A DNA stretch of 64,000 nt from Nipponacmea schrenckii. Lineage: Eukaryota > Mollusca > Gastropoda > Lottiidae. The position numbers and the translations under genes were made by a program. The stretch spans positions 12,900,534 through 12,964,533 of the forward strand of contig CM060203.1 in the NCBI GenBank assembly GCA_030562195.1, in the 5' to 3' direction. The number at the start of each line of letters is the position of its first letter. The first letter of the stretch is position 1. The notes below the pieces were generated by a model. That model ran no database searches. It was given only the letters and a program-made list of their open reading frames with translations, and had not been told where the DNA came from. Shown here piece after piece: positions 15,001 through 38,500 of this stretch.

Positions 15001-15520
15001 CCATATTGTATTATGATTGGACAATAGCTTCTAAGATATTGTAATTCTCTATATATTCAAAAAACACAAAGATGACAGTTAGCAAAAATTACATGAAAAA
15101 TTTATAAATCATGGATATGACAACAATGTTTCCTTGATTTAAAAAAAACACCATTTTGCTAAAGTAAGATAACTCTGTTCCTTCCCAGAATTCCTTCACT
15201 AAAAACTAGGGCAGTAAAGAAAACATTGATAAAACTCGATAAAAACACAACAATTTGTCCTCAAAACATTAAATATTTACAATCAAAACGTGTTCCTATT
15301 ATTCGAGCATTTATTTACATGTATATTCAAACATTTGCACCTGAGAATGAAGGTGTAAAAGGTGATAAGCGAGGCAGGTGTATTCGTACCTCCCGAAAGT
15401 AAGGCGGCCATGTTGGCTGTCGACCACTTGGCGAATTAACTTACCTTTTTCAGGCTGCACAAAGGTGTTGTGGAGGTCGTCATCCCGACTAACCTGCGTT
15501 ATAATGGACGTACTGTCCAT
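91..15520 (-). CDS. CTDSP: CTD small phosphatase (SCP/CTDSP family), partial at 3' end
   Basis: This is an FCP/SCP-type serine phosphatase. Known family members dephosphorylate the RNA polymerase II C-terminal domain and act in the nucleus, for example on REST-controlled genes. Coding exons, high to low coordinate: 15520-15445, 5761-5607, 4062-3961, 3598-3542, 2750-2658, 2221-2123, 177-91. All junctions are GT-AG and the phases agree throughout, giving 223 residues. The final exon (about 40-45 residues in relatives) is off the left edge. The start reads [11 protein letters not shown], close to vertebrate CTDSP1. Exon 3 has the conserved LLCCFG and VEENG segments split by a run of 11 Asn. The catalytic DLDET motif is in exon 4 ([15 protein letters not shown]). 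Exons 5 to 8 carry the HAD-like core, including [33 protein letters not shown] and [14 protein letters not shown]. Introns 1 and 2 hold most of the span. The gene is divergent from NSF. Confidence 0.96.
367..1041. repeat. 46-bp minisatellite, about 14-15 copies, with a palindromic core
   Basis: A 46-bp unit is repeated head to tail in the last complete CTDSP intron. Most units carry the 13-base near-perfect palindrome TGTCACAGTGACA followed by GTCATGTTTCATTGTTTATC. Several copies have changes that break one palindrome arm, for example TGTCAAAGTGACA. Confidence 0.95.
3221..3332 (+). repeat. Dispersed SINE-like repeat, copy 1
   Basis: This shares a start (AAAGAGTAGGCTAATRCCGC), a middle and an end (AGTAGG followed by an A-rich tract and CCATT) with the copy at 30733-30850. 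It lies in a CTDSP intron. No poly(A) tail or target-site duplication is evident by eye. Confidence 0.55.
6738..7128. repeat. 26-bp minisatellite, 15 copies, with a three-unit higher-order pattern
   Basis: Fifteen head-to-tail units begin TGTCCTTGATATCTTTC and continue into a T-rich tract. The first nine alternate as two TATCTTTC units then one TATCTGTC unit, three times over (a 78-bp higher-order repeat). The last six are all TATCTTTC. The array lies in the CTDSP intron between the exon at 5607-5761 and the alternative first exon at 11489. Confidence 0.95.
11489..11570 (-). CDS. CTDSP: Candidate alternative first coding exon of CTDSP
   Basis: On the minus strand an ATG at 11570 with good context (AAAAATGG) opens 27 codons beginning [14 protein letters not shown]. 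It ends at a consensus donor (TCAG then GTAAGA) in phase 1. That is the same phase as the standard first exon at 15445, so both can join the exon starting at 5761 without a frame change. Read instead as an internal exon after the standard first exon, through the acceptor-like TTTCCAG at 11536-11542, it hits TAA within three codons. It is therefore better explained as an alternative first exon with its own promoter. The N-terminus has two Cys and a Trp-rich hydrophobic stretch. Not confirmed by transcripts. Confidence 0.6.
14396..14590. repeat. Pyrimidine-rich degenerate repeat (CCCC TTTTCCATTCCG type)
   Basis: About a dozen degenerate 14- to 16-base units of the form CCCCTTTTCCATTYCG lie in the first CTDSP intron. 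The complementary purine-rich form recurs at 14848-14958, so the two arrays form a loose inverted pair around a 260-base spacer. Frames stay open on both strands here only because the composition avoids stop codons. Confidence 0.85.
14848..14958. repeat. Purine-rich repeat, opposite orientation to 14396-14590
   Basis: Units of the form GGGAAGGGGYGAAAT are repeated about seven times. This is the complement of the array 260 bases to the left. The two could pair as a long imperfect hairpin in RNA or single-stranded DNA. Confidence 0.8.
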
Positions 15521-16968
15521 TTAGACAATACCTAAATCCCTTAAGCGACGTCGTTTTGGTGAATTTCAAAAGAATTAAGAAACATTCAAAAAGAAACATC
15601 AACTGTTGCTTCGAAAGTAAATAACATGGCTGTCGGATTGTAGCCTCATGAATATTAATTAGTTCGAGCACCCTTCTGTTATTTTCACATTTTTCCACTT
15701 AAAAGCTGACAGTGGCTTGATTTCAGTATCAAAAAGAAAAGAGGTGATAAATAATTTGATTTTATATCATAAAATGACTTTTAATGGATATTTTTTGGCC
15801 CCTAAAATTAATTCCCGCGTAAAACATCGTTTAGCGTAAAAATAATTTCATTGAGCTGGGGTATATTTAAACCAATCAAAACGATGATATTGGATATGGC
15901 CCGTTTCTCAAGACAACGTCACACATCAGTCGCGCCCACCCTGACACGGTATACCTCGTTCTTCACTTTTTCCCTAATATTTACGAATTATAATCGAATT
16001 AAGTCATTGATTTCCGTTGGTATATTTTTAAGTTTACAAACAAATTTTTATAACATGAAAGCATTTCTGGTTCTAAATCTGCGGATTTTAACCAATATCA
16101 CAAAACATGTTATAGAACTATATTCTATCTTTGGCATTTTAAACCTATTATCTACAGGCGTAATTACCAGGAGTTGAAATACCTTCAGTGTTGATTAAAG
16201 GGTTAATAAAACTGGATAATCAGAACTGAACCACGAAAAACTCATTACATTTTCTATACATTCTAGAGCTGGATAATCTAAAAAAAAACATATGTCAAAC
16301 TCATCAACGGATTGAAGTAATATGTATTGTATCTCAATTATATCAAACTTGTTCAACTTCACAGACCAGAATGCTTTCATATCGATCAAACTTAAAGGGT
16401 TAATATCATTTCATCTTAATGGTTATTAGGCATACTTCCTCTGATCAGAAAGTGTAGTGGTGCTAGGATTAGATGGAAAATAGGCATATGTCCCTACAAC
16501 TATATGATGAGGGCCACAATGTACTACTGATCTTTTCATAAAGTTATTTTTACCCTTTAGATTTTACCAATAGTCTAATGATTAAAGGGAGGCAATCGTA
16601 TTTAATTCAGCCTACAATAAATTAATCATGACCTCAAATGACCTTAATATTATAGAGCTTAAAGTCATGTATGTAACTGTGATTTCCATACATTTAAACT
16701 GTTGGATACTTCAGTAATGATATTTGACATTTCGAAATAAAAAAGTTACTTATAAAATGAATATGAAATTGTCAAAATGCATGAAATATCAAATAAAATG
16801 TCTGAGTCACACGTTGTAAACATTTACTAACGCTTACATATCTACTTTACTGTTATATTTGCATCAAAGTGCAAAAAATGATATCTTTGTAGAAAATCGA
16901 TTTTAGAATGTCTCTTTAATCTATAATGTAAACATTAACATAATGCGATTAGAGTTGCCTCCCCCAAA
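15521..16968. promoter_or_regulatory. Divergent CTDSP-NSF intergenic region
   Basis: About 1.45 kb separates the CTDSP start codon on the minus strand from the NSF start codon on the plus strand. It should hold the 5' UTRs and promoters of both genes. No convincing TATA box, tandem repeat or third gene was seen. Short open frames at 15851-16177 and 16195-16389 show no family resemblance. Confidence 0.6.
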
Positions 16969-27542
<10,574 letters not shown>

Positions 27543-28644
27543 TTAATTGTTAGAGACTCAATTCTTACTCTATTTATTGTTCTTTATGTGTAAAACTTAT
27601 AAAAAATGTTTCTAATTATTATTATAAAATAGTTCAGATGGAGATTTAATTCATTCCATTATTCTCAATGTCTTCGAGTTCCATATTAGAAATGTTCTTG
27701 TAATGACCAGATATAAAATTGTATTGATTGAGTTATAGTTGGATTCGTCAGAAATTTGATTGGTTAGAATTATAACTGCAGTAAGACCAACCAATCAGGG
27801 ATGTTACTATGGTTTTAATCCAGATTATGAGCGTTATTATAATAGGATTCAGGTAGCGTATTCTCATTACAATCTTATCACTAGGATCCTAGGATCTTAA
27901 CTTCTATCATTGTTTCTAGGATATCCTCTTGCTAAGATTGCTTTGAAAATATGTGAACAGGTCTACTTAGCGTACAGTATCTATTATAAAGTATTGTGAG
28001 TTATTATCAGAATTAGATTGTATAGAGATTTGTTATTTCTATATGTTATTTTAGGTCTAAAATTGTTGTCTTTTTTTGCGTGCTAGTAGCATAAAATAAA
28101 TTTTATGACATTTTCATTGTTGTATTTACCAGTATTTACCATATTTTGTGTAAAACCTACTAGTTATTTATTTCAGTTTAAAAGTTTTTTATAAGGCTTT
28201 GTTATAGATCACAATCGTCTCTTTTATCTAGAGCTCAATTTCAGGGACCAAATAATCTTCATTTGGGATGTCATTGAAGGCATATAATCTTAATATATAT
28301 AAATTACGAAGGAATTTTTCCTAATATTGCCTGTCACACTATTCTCATATGCTACATAGACATTTTGTAACTTCAATGAAGTTATCTGTTACAAATCTTA
28401 ATTTGGACCCATTAGTTTATTATATTAACATTAGAGTAAAAACAGAGATAGAGACGAGTTAATGAATTGTTCTGGATGTTGTTTATTAATTATAATCAAA
28501 TAGAACTTTGTTATATGATGAAATACCATTCCATGTGCAATAAAAACAATATGCATTACCACTTAGTCATAGATAGAAATTCTTTTAAACTAGAGAACAG
28601 GGTCTTCTACATATAGGTGCCCTCTCAAACTTAAGGATGATGCA
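27543..28644. other. NSF 3' UTR and NSF-small gene interval
   Basis: Presumed NSF 3' UTR with candidate poly(A) signals AATAAA at 28095-28100 and 28539-28544. Nothing else was recognised. Confidence 0.6.
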
Positions 28645-29480
28645 TCATGTTATTCTCAGCTTCAGGGGGCTAAGCTCCCTCCCAACTCCAACCTGAATAA
28701 CTGCCTCCTCAATATCTTCATATTGCTCATAATCGTCCAAATCAATTGCAAGATAGTTGCTGAAATATGAACTTAAAAAATGTGTTAAACCACTGGTGAT
28801 CACACAGCAAAATAAACCTAGATATAAATTTTTTTGGAGTGAGGTTTGAAAGAATTGATTGTCGAAGGTATGCTTCTATTTATATTCTCTTCTCTTTCTA
28901 ATAAGTTATGGTTCCCTTTCTCAAGCTGACATGTAAGCTATCTGAAATCTTCATTGAGCTCAATGAATAGAAGTAGGCTATGTGCTAACATAATACACAG
29001 TCCTAAGATACCAAGTAATTGAATGGACGCAAAAAGTATATAAGTTTTTTCCAAAATTTGAAGAGAATCAAAAATCTAATTGACGATACCCCATCTTATC
29101 ATGCTGTCTACACATGTTATGTGTTTGGCAAAATTAGAATTGAAACAAACATCTCTCCATATTATCAATATTAGACATTGACTTGGGCTTTTTGTCCATT
29201 TGGCTGATGTTGAGTTATTAGACGCACCCATAAAATATAATGGAAACGTACAATGTATTAATTGCCCGACAGTAAGGAAAAGAATTAAAGTTTAATTGAA
29301 GAAACGGAGCGCTCATATAAGACTCACTAATAACACATGGAAGGTTATAAAAAAACTGCCTTGATTCAAAGCTTGAAATGCTTTGAAACTAACATTAGAC
29401 GAAATAAAGTAAAGCTACGTACAACTTAATATCTTTCTTATAAGAAACGAAAGAATTCCAATTTGCACGGTGTGGTTCAT
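28645..29480 (-). CDS. Tentative small gene, 58 residues, two coding exons
   Basis: The proposed exons are 29480-29419 (ATG; starts MNHTVQIGILSFLIRKIL; donor AC then GTAGCT, phase 2) and 28759-28645 (acceptor ATATTTCAG). The second exon reads NYLAIDLDDYEQYEDIEEAV, stays open, and ends in TGA. Its acidic, coding-like composition and good acceptor are the main evidence; the first exon is supported only by phase and position. The start would be 51 bases from the ICE2 start on the opposite strand, implying a shared bidirectional promoter. The 3' end is close to the NSF 3' UTR, tail to tail. I do not recognise the family. The DLDDYEQYEDIEE stretch vaguely recalls the acidic start of CDC26, but the MLRRKPT-type N-terminus is absent. 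Confidence 0.38.
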
Positions 29481-29531
29481 GTCGATAGCCAAAAATCGAA
29501 AATTGCAACTCAATTGTTTATGTCAGTTGTA

Positions 29532-32500
29532 ATGGAGTCTAAACTAATATGGTAATGTTACCATGCTCTAATCTAAGTAATAAAAGAATCAGAATTATCG
29601 TTGAAAATGCAATAAAGTAGTAATCTGTACCCTCCGTGATCCAAAGCAAAGGCAAAGGTATAGATTGGCCATAGGCTACAGGCCTATAGGTCTTTGTGAA
29701 TAGTAATAAGTAAAATACAATATAAATATACTCTTTTTGAATCACCTCATACCTGCTGAAGTGTTTTTATGTAGGCCTAAAGGGAGGGGGGGGGTAGCCT
29801 ACTCTAACCAATGCAAATGACTATAGTAGATTACTAAATAGAAATTGATATGGGCAATTAAAAAAACCTGTTGTTATTATATTATCTTCTTGTTTTTTTA
29901 GGAATGACCCTGTTAATGGGTATGAAGCCTATTTTACTGAAGACAGTTACAGGAAACTTGTTAAAAAGGAAACATTTGAAAGCAACTTATCCAAAAATAT
30001 TACAAGTATTAAATTGCAAAGACAATCTAATCATATAGTCCATGGTGACAAGGGCAATAAGTCAGCCTCTGTTATTGAAAAAAAGGGCAGTAACTCATCC
30101 TTTGGTGAAGATGTTGGTAGTATAAAAGAAAGCAAAAAGTCAAGCCAAGAAACAGATGTTAAAGGTATTAAGACAGAAGTAAAATCAGAGCCAGGTTCTA
30201 CTGAAGATTATGTCTTACCAACATCTCTTTTGGGCAGGAAGTAAGTCAGTTATGGGTATATTTTGTGCATTCCTGTACTGATACTGATAAATAATTGGCA
30301 AACGATATATCGATAATTAATAAATGCTCAATAACAAATTTAAATGAACTGTTAACGAGGTTGCCAAAAAAATTTCCTGTTTTTTTGATACAAGAAATAT
30401 TTTGACCTGGATACAGACACATAATGAATTTATCAGTGGAAGTGATAATTGTTATATGATAATTTGTTATTTACATCTCAGTTGTTTTTAGACATAATGA
30501 TATTTATCGACATAAATAGTTTTTTTTTTTTTTTTACAGAATTGGTGGTTTACAGAAGAAATCCAGTTTAACTAAACCTGAACAAAGAAAATATATAGAT
30601 TTATTATTAAAATATAGATTCCATCCACCTGGTACAAACTTATCTAATATAGAGAAAAAAGACTTGAAATATTTTGAGGTAATATGTAAGACTTTTGTAT
30701 GGTCCATATATGTATATCCAGTTGGAAATCGCAAAAAGAGTAGGCTAATGCCGCTGTCCTGACAAAAATTTCCCTCATTGCTCACTGCATGGCATTGCCT
30801 GCCATAAGGTGCATAAGAGTAGGACGTAAAACTCCATTCATTTCATTTTGGTCTATATATAAGTATTATATACATGTTTGAGCCCCATAAAGCTCAGTTT
30901 ATTTTTCATTTTATTTCTGGACTAATTATTCGGAAGATGAAATGCACCCCAGTTACTCCCCCTGTCAATAATTTTATCTCTAGTAGATTAGGCTTAGTAT
31001 GTTTATTGAATTGCACTAATTTGGTTCATTTACGTTTTTGTTACCATTGCAATTTTTATGTCATTACAGTCATTACAAGTTCGAGTCGCAGCAGAACAAA
31101 ATGAGTTTATGGGTAAATTACGAGACCTGGCACCTAATCAGGGAATATATAATTTTCTCTCACCAGATGGTAGAAAATATATAGAGGTTAGGATATTTTA
31201 TTATTCTGTTTAGATGTATGACGACAAATTTTGATCGGCAATAGTCAGAATGGATGACAATTATGCTGATAACAAAATAAAATCAAACCCCATTCTTAGA
31301 TCTATAAGGATACATTGACTAGAACTGAGATTTTCCAATCAGAATTGACAATCTAAAAAAGCACAGCACAGCACATGAGTATAATAACAAGTTAATTACA
31401 ATTTAGATGGGACCAGTGTTAACCCTACGGGTGCACTCGAGAGAGTGACCTATTAAAAGACCACATTGATATTTCTGTTGTGTGCTTCATGATTTTGTAT
31501 TTATGAAGCATGAAAAGAGCTAACTAAGTTAAGAAATGAACAACTTCTGTGTTAATATAATTGTGAATACTCTAAATTCCAGGAAAAATACGAAGAGAAG
31601 TTGAAACAAGTAGAAGAGTTACCAAGATATTTTGTAACAATAAATAAACCTGTTCCATTGAATGTTACTATCAATCCAGGAAGTCCACCTCCTAGTTTAG
31701 TGTTTGTTAAAACTCTAGCAGAATTGGTGAGTTTTAACTGATAACTGTAATTCTCTGATTGCTACAACTGAACTGTGATCTAAAAATGATCTATATATAT
31801 GGTCAGTGATTCTGAACTGATTGCTACAACTGTACTGATTGCTAAAACTGAACTGATTGCTACACATGGTCTGATTGCTGCAACTGAACTGATTGCTACA
31901 ACTGAACTGATTGCTACAACTGAACTTGATTGCTACAACTGAACTGATTGCTACAACTGAAATGATTGCTACAACTGAACTGATTGCTACAACTGAAATG
32001 ATGGCTACAACTGAAATGATTGCTACAACTGAACTAATTGCTACAACTGTACTGATTACTACAACTGAAATGATTGCTTCAACTGAACTGATTGCTACAA
32101 CTGAACTGATGGCTACAACTGAAATGATTGCTACAACTGTACTAATTGCTACAACTGTACTGATTGCTACAACTGAACTGATTGCTACAACTATACTGAT
32201 TGCTACAACTGTACTGATTTCTACATCTAGTCTGATTGCTGAAACTGAACTGATTGCTACAAGTGTACTGATTGCTGCAATTGTACTGATTGCTACAACT
32301 GAACCCATTGCTACAACTGAACTGATTGCTAAACTTGTACTGATTGTCGCAACTGATTGTAAATAATCTATATATTAAGTCAGTGATTTTGGACTGGTTG
32401 CTACACCTTGTCTGATTGCTGCAACTGTTCTGATTGCTACAACGGAACTGATTGCTCCAACTGAACTGATTGCTGCAACTGATTGTAAATAATCTATACA

Positions 32501-35500
32501 TATATAGTTAGTGATTTTGGACCGATTGCTACAATTGTACTGATTGCTACAACTGAACTGATTGCTACACCTGTACTGATTGCTGCAACTGAATTGATTG
32601 CTTTATATTTTGTTATCACTGAATTTCCAAAAGCAGTTTTACCTTTATCTCATTATTGTTGAACTTGATTGATTTTAGGGTGTTCCAGCAAAGATAAGCA
32701 TACCTATTATCTGTAATAATGAGAAGAAGATGATACCCAATGATTATGATAAAGTGTCCAGTCACTGTCCAACATGTGTTCAAACTGGACTGGAGAATAA
32801 ATATTGTAAACAGGTGAACATATCACAAACTTTACATTATCATTTTAAACTCAAAACAATGTGTGCATGTATGGCATAAAACAAAAGCAATGGAGAAACA
32901 TTCGAGAAACATTCGTTCAAAACCTTATGAGTTGGTTATTAAATATGATTGATGTTATTCATTTGAATATTTGCTTCACCAGATTCACAAATCTCAGTTA
33001 TGAGTGAAAGTCCAGGTAAATTGATGATTCATTTTATGTCGGAATTCTTAAAAACAAGCTGTAAATTTAATAGGTCAAGTGATTTATCCAAAGACAAGCT
33101 TATTGAAGAACTTGTAAGATCTGATTATTTCTCTATGTCTATATCAGGTGTGTAGTCAAGATAAGAACAGTGAGATGTTGGCCTGTAAAACCTACAGCCA
33201 TATTGTATTATCCACTAGTGTTTTAAGTTGTCTGGTCAACAACCATGCTCCAAACTTCAACAAAGGCTGGGAAATACCAGTTACAGTTAAAACACATGAT
33301 TTACAGTGTAAGTGTCCATTTCTAATAATAATTAATAAATTTTATTCTGTATTGCTATAATTTCAAACTGTCAATATAGGAGCTCTTTTATCAAATCTAG
33401 TAATATCTGTTATAAGACACTATCACAGCTAGGCATTTATAAATACTTGTATAGTAGATATACCTGCTAGTTACTTTCCACATATTTTTTACAGATCAAG
33501 GGCAGACAATCAAACAAAAAGTAGTATATTTTGATAAACCATTGCCTCCAAAAGAAGAATCAAATCGTGATAAGAACACCAAATATCATAAATACGCTTT
33601 GAGAGCTTTTCTAGCACGTTCTCAACACAAGACCAATGTTAAAACCAAACCCAATACAGCCTTACCTGAGAGGAAGCCTAAACCTCACGTACAGAACTCG
33701 ATAGTAAAAGATGAAGATCCATTTGGAGATGTATCAATAGATGATATTGAGACTTTTGGTGCTCCTACCTTGACATTCAAACCAAAAGGTGAGTAGCCTA
33801 CCTACCTGATTTGTTAAAAGAGTGCAGTGTGAGACTCACCATTGCCATTAGTGGTTGTGTATATTTGCAAGTAAGAATAGCAGTCATTAGTTTCGAACAT
33901 GTTAGGTATAGCTTCCCTTTTATGTGTATTAGAAATATTTGTTAAATTACTCTGAGATGACTTTCTTTATTATCACTTTATCTCCACAAAGCTAACCAAG
34001 ACTACACAAAGTTATTATCAATGTCTTTGATGCACATTTAGCTCATCTAAATGCTTAGTAAGCAAGACTTATCTTTTTATTGCAACAGTTTTTTCTTTAT
34101 CTTGCAGAAATTTCTAAACCCCATAAATGTGAAGTAATGAAAAATGAAAGTAGAGTTAAAAGTGAATCAAGTAGCAATGTGTCTGAGTTAAATAAAGATT
34201 TGTTTGGATCTGGCAGTGAAACAGACACACCTTGTGATAAAACTAAAACAAGTACAGACAATGCTGTTAAAGAAGCTAACATTATGAATGAAAGTTTCTC
34301 AGAGCTTTCTGAATCAGATCTGACTGACACAGAATGTCTTAAAAGTAGTGATCAATCTGTTCCTAAGAATGAAAATGATAGTACACATTCTCAGGATTCC
34401 ATAGAGCCAAGACAACAGATAGAAACAAAGATTGCAGAAAGCAACCAGGAACATGAAAATCAAAATGATGAATCAAACACCTCTGAAGGTACAGATGTGT
34501 TCAGTCATTCTAAAGAGAGTTCGGTTTCAGAGGTCCATGCTGGATCAGACACAGATGTGGTTCAAAACAATGAAAATTTGAAAAATCCAAATTCTGATTC
34601 TGAGAAAAGTTCAGAACAATTGAAGGAATCAATAGCAGGAATAATCAGTCCCCAGAGGGAACTTAGAGTCAAGGTTCAAGATGGTCCTGAAGCTGATAAG
34701 ACTATTCTAACTGCATCAAATGAGGATTCTGTGACAAATATTCCCCTAATTTTAGAAGCTAGCACAGGGAGTGAATCTGAAGAAAATCTAGTCATTGATT
34801 TAGGAGATGATGACTCTCAAGTGAAAAAACGCAAAATTGAGCAGATATTTTCGCCTAAAGGAAACAAAGATGAAAACTTTCTGTGTAACCCAAAACCTGA
34901 TAAGGTTGTCAATCTGTTGAAAAAGGACAAAAATGTTCCGAATAGTGTTCCTTTTGCCATTTTCAAACAGAAATGGAAATTGAGACCTTTGACCTCTGAT
35001 GACCTTGACCAAAGTTCCCCAGCACAAGATCAAAATGTTGTGAGATTACGAAGTGGTAGAACAGTGGGTTACCTAAGTGGAGACGAAAGTTCATCAAGTA
35101 TCAGCATATCAGATAGTGAGAGTGTATTTACTCCACCAAAAAAACCACGACAAATGGAGGAAATTACCTCCCCTGATAACATTAGCCAATCAGATTGCGA
35201 GGGTGAAGTACCTGTCAAAGTCATTCCATTAGAAAAACAAGAGTATGGTCAGTTAATTATGGTTCCAAAACAACCAAAAGAAAAAAAGGAAGAAAAATCA
35301 ATAGTAGAAGAAACTGGTACTCCAATCAGACGTGTACTGAGATCTCAGAGTAGATGTAGTGAATCACACGATCAAAATGAACCAATTGAAATGGAGAGCT
35401 TGGCAAATGAAAAGTCGACGTCTGTATCGAGAGAAAGAAGGAAGTCACCAAGGTATTTTATTAAACTTTGGCATTATATCTGCAATTTAATAATTTGTTG

Positions 35501-38500
35501 AAAATTCATTGAAAAAAAAAAATCCATTCACTTTACAAATAATATACAAATTAATATTATCTCAAATAGACGGAAGCAACACTTATATGAAATAATAATA
35601 ATGTATTACAGAATTCATGGAACTAACAGTGATATTGAATTGACTAAAGATATAGAAATAAAGCCTATAGACACACCAGAATCTGCAACCAAGGATGTTG
35701 AAGTTGTTAAAAGAAAAAGAGGCAGACCAAGAAAGGCGTCAATAATCAAACCAGAACCCAGCACAGAGTAGGTTATTCATTCTCAAAATCTTGAAATGTA
35801 AAATACATTTCAATTTACTTATACTAAACATTTGTTACAGAAAAATTATTTAACAAACTACTAATGTGATTTTTGACTGTTATATTTCAGCAGTCAAAGT
35901 AAGGAACCTGACCATGTCAAGGTGCCGGCAGTCACAACAAAACCACCAGTCAGACGTTCTTTATCACTTGATAAACAGACATTTGAATCTCATACCTCTA
36001 TTGGTACTGCAGTGTTACATACAGAAGATAAATCAACTGGGAAAGAACCTGAACAGAAAGATAGTAGTAACACAGTTACTTCCAAAAACAGAAATACAGG
36101 TATGTATTGAGGGAAAACTCAATCTGAAGATTGGGGGAGAAAGAGAGGGAAATTTGAAACTCTCAACATGCGAAGTATATAATAATGGGTACTGGTACAA
36201 TTGTATAGTAATAGGCTTTATAGGTTAGTGATAATCATTTTAATTTGGTTTTCATGTACCAGTGTTATTAAATGTCCAATTTATTCTGGCATCTTGTTAT
36301 TTTTAGGTTCTGGCACATCAGGTTCCACCAAGAGAAAAACCAGCAAAACTTCAGAACCAAATCTTTTGGATGATATTTTAGGGAAAACAGGAACAGAATC
36401 AGACAAGAATAAAGGTAAGCATCATTTGCAGTTTAATTTTCTTTTTTTTTTCAATCAAAGGTCATGGTAACAAGATTGATCAAGTACATACAATGAAGAA
36501 CACTGACAGAAAAGAATAAAAAAACTCTATTAACTTAATCATTTTTAAACAAAAGGTCTTCTTACTATTATCAGTGACATAAGTTACATAAAAACTTCAT
36601 TTCATAAACCAAATAAGGTACAGAACAATTAGATGCATAATTCCTTGATGAGATAAATCTATTGTACTTTGTTTTCAGCTGAGGGACAAGGGGAATACCT
36701 AGAACCAGTAGATGGTCAAATTTCATATCATTTATGGAAGTTTGCTGGTTTGTCAATAATAATACGAACATCTAGCCATGGTACGGTTCGCGATGCTCGT
36801 CAGACATTTCATGGTCACATTGTGCCAAAGTTAGAATATCAGATAAAACATGGGGTAGAACAGATAACACTGGAGGAAGTGAGTCAGGCATGGATTTCAT
36901 GTTATGTTAAACCTTTCAGTCAGTTGATTAGAGGTAAGATTAAATACTTACAGTCTTTGATTGGTGTAGTGTGTTATATCAGCCAATATACATGTAGCTC
37001 AATTCATTCTAGCTGTATATGTTTGGACAATCCTATGGTCCTAAGTAACATTGGTTTATTTTGACCTACCCTGTTTACGCAAATAAAAGATGCTTCCGAG
37101 ATTCATTGAACACTGAATATACCTTTCGTTTACATCAAAAAATGACAGTAATGGGAGTGTCAAATCCTCGACATTGTACCCTAACTGCCCTGGTTAAATT
37201 AGAAATAAAAACTAATATAAAAAGTGGAACCAAAGATGGTCTAATTTTAATTAGACCGTATTAGTTAAGGCTGAATCTTGTTTTATTATCTTAAAACTGG
37301 AGTACATGTATTTCTATATCTATATGTCATAAACTATAGACAACTACCTTCAAATCATATTCTTACTCTACATTGATAAGCTTCATTAATGTTGTAGGAA
37401 GGATCTCAGCCACCACCTCCGAGTTATTGATGATTGAAACTTTAGATTTAAACCAAATACTGTCTCAAGCCACTAATTTTAAGTAAGTTTTAAGCAAAAA
37501 TTCTCATTGTGTAAAGAAATATATAGAGGTAAAGTTTCTTTAATAAAAAGTCTATTTACAATTTGGAATAATCTAGACTAAAATATATTTGAATTATTGT
37601 GAAAGAGAAATAGACTTGACTAATGTGATCTTTTTTTAATACCAATACCATCTTTTGGTCAAATTAAGGTGACTACATCAAAAGAGTTACATGCATATAT
37701 AGCTATAAATGATATTTTTAGTCTTCTTTTAATGAGTATTAACATTAAGACCTTTAAGGCCATCGATCTTACATTACATTTTTAAAGAGGGTGAAAAGTA
37801 CATTCTGATTATGAAAACTATGTCAAATTTTAATAAATACATAAGAAGTTGGTATTTAAGCCTTAAAAATTGCTTATGTTTTATTCTAATATATATCATT
37901 AGAAAGAGGACCAACCAAATTAAGGTCAAAATTGGGACAGAGGTTAATTTTTTTCAACTTATGTTAAATTGTTGTTTTTAATTTGTAATAAATTGTTTTT
38001 ATTTCAGTGTAATTGGAGCCTTATGTAGTTTACATAATATTTTGATGACAGTTTACAGGTTGGTAGTTGGGTTCTGTATCCAGTATAGGGGAAGACTGTC
38101 CAATAACATAACAAAATATATGTCTTATTGTTTTCCTGCCATTTATTTGAGACAGTATGAAATTGAAAAGTAAGACAACTTTGTGGAAATGTGTGCAGAA
38201 GCATAAGAATATAAAAAAATCCATGACTATTCACTTTTATTTCATTATTCTGCTTAAGTTGGTATTCATTTTTACAATCCACGGTATTATTTCACCTTTG
38301 ATGTCGACGACGATTATTTCATGTATTAACATGTGGACGCATCGATCGGAAAAAGGGAGTTACTAGTAAATAAGAAACAGTTTACCTTGGATTGTAAGTT
38401 AGATATAGACCTCAAATCCCTCGGTTAATATTCGAATATTAACCTCATATCGGTCTATATCTTATACATTTTTACAATCAGTATATTGATCTTAGATTTT

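Noticed and set aside
91..15520. Possible miR-26-type hairpin in CTDSP introns, as in vertebrate CTDSP genes
   Set aside because: I scanned the minus strand for the seed TTCAAGTA; the only match seen is inside coding exon 3, with no hairpin.
15851..16177. 108-codon open frame in the CTDSP-NSF promoter region
   Set aside because: AT-rich, hydrophobic, no recognisable domain or splice partner; most likely chance.
31715..32501. Open frames of 119-197 codons on both strands with repeated IATTEL and VVAIS-type peptides
   Set aside because: They are translations of the 18-bp intronic minisatellite in ICE2 intron 5; the unit length keeps several frames open. No splice or start context supports a gene.
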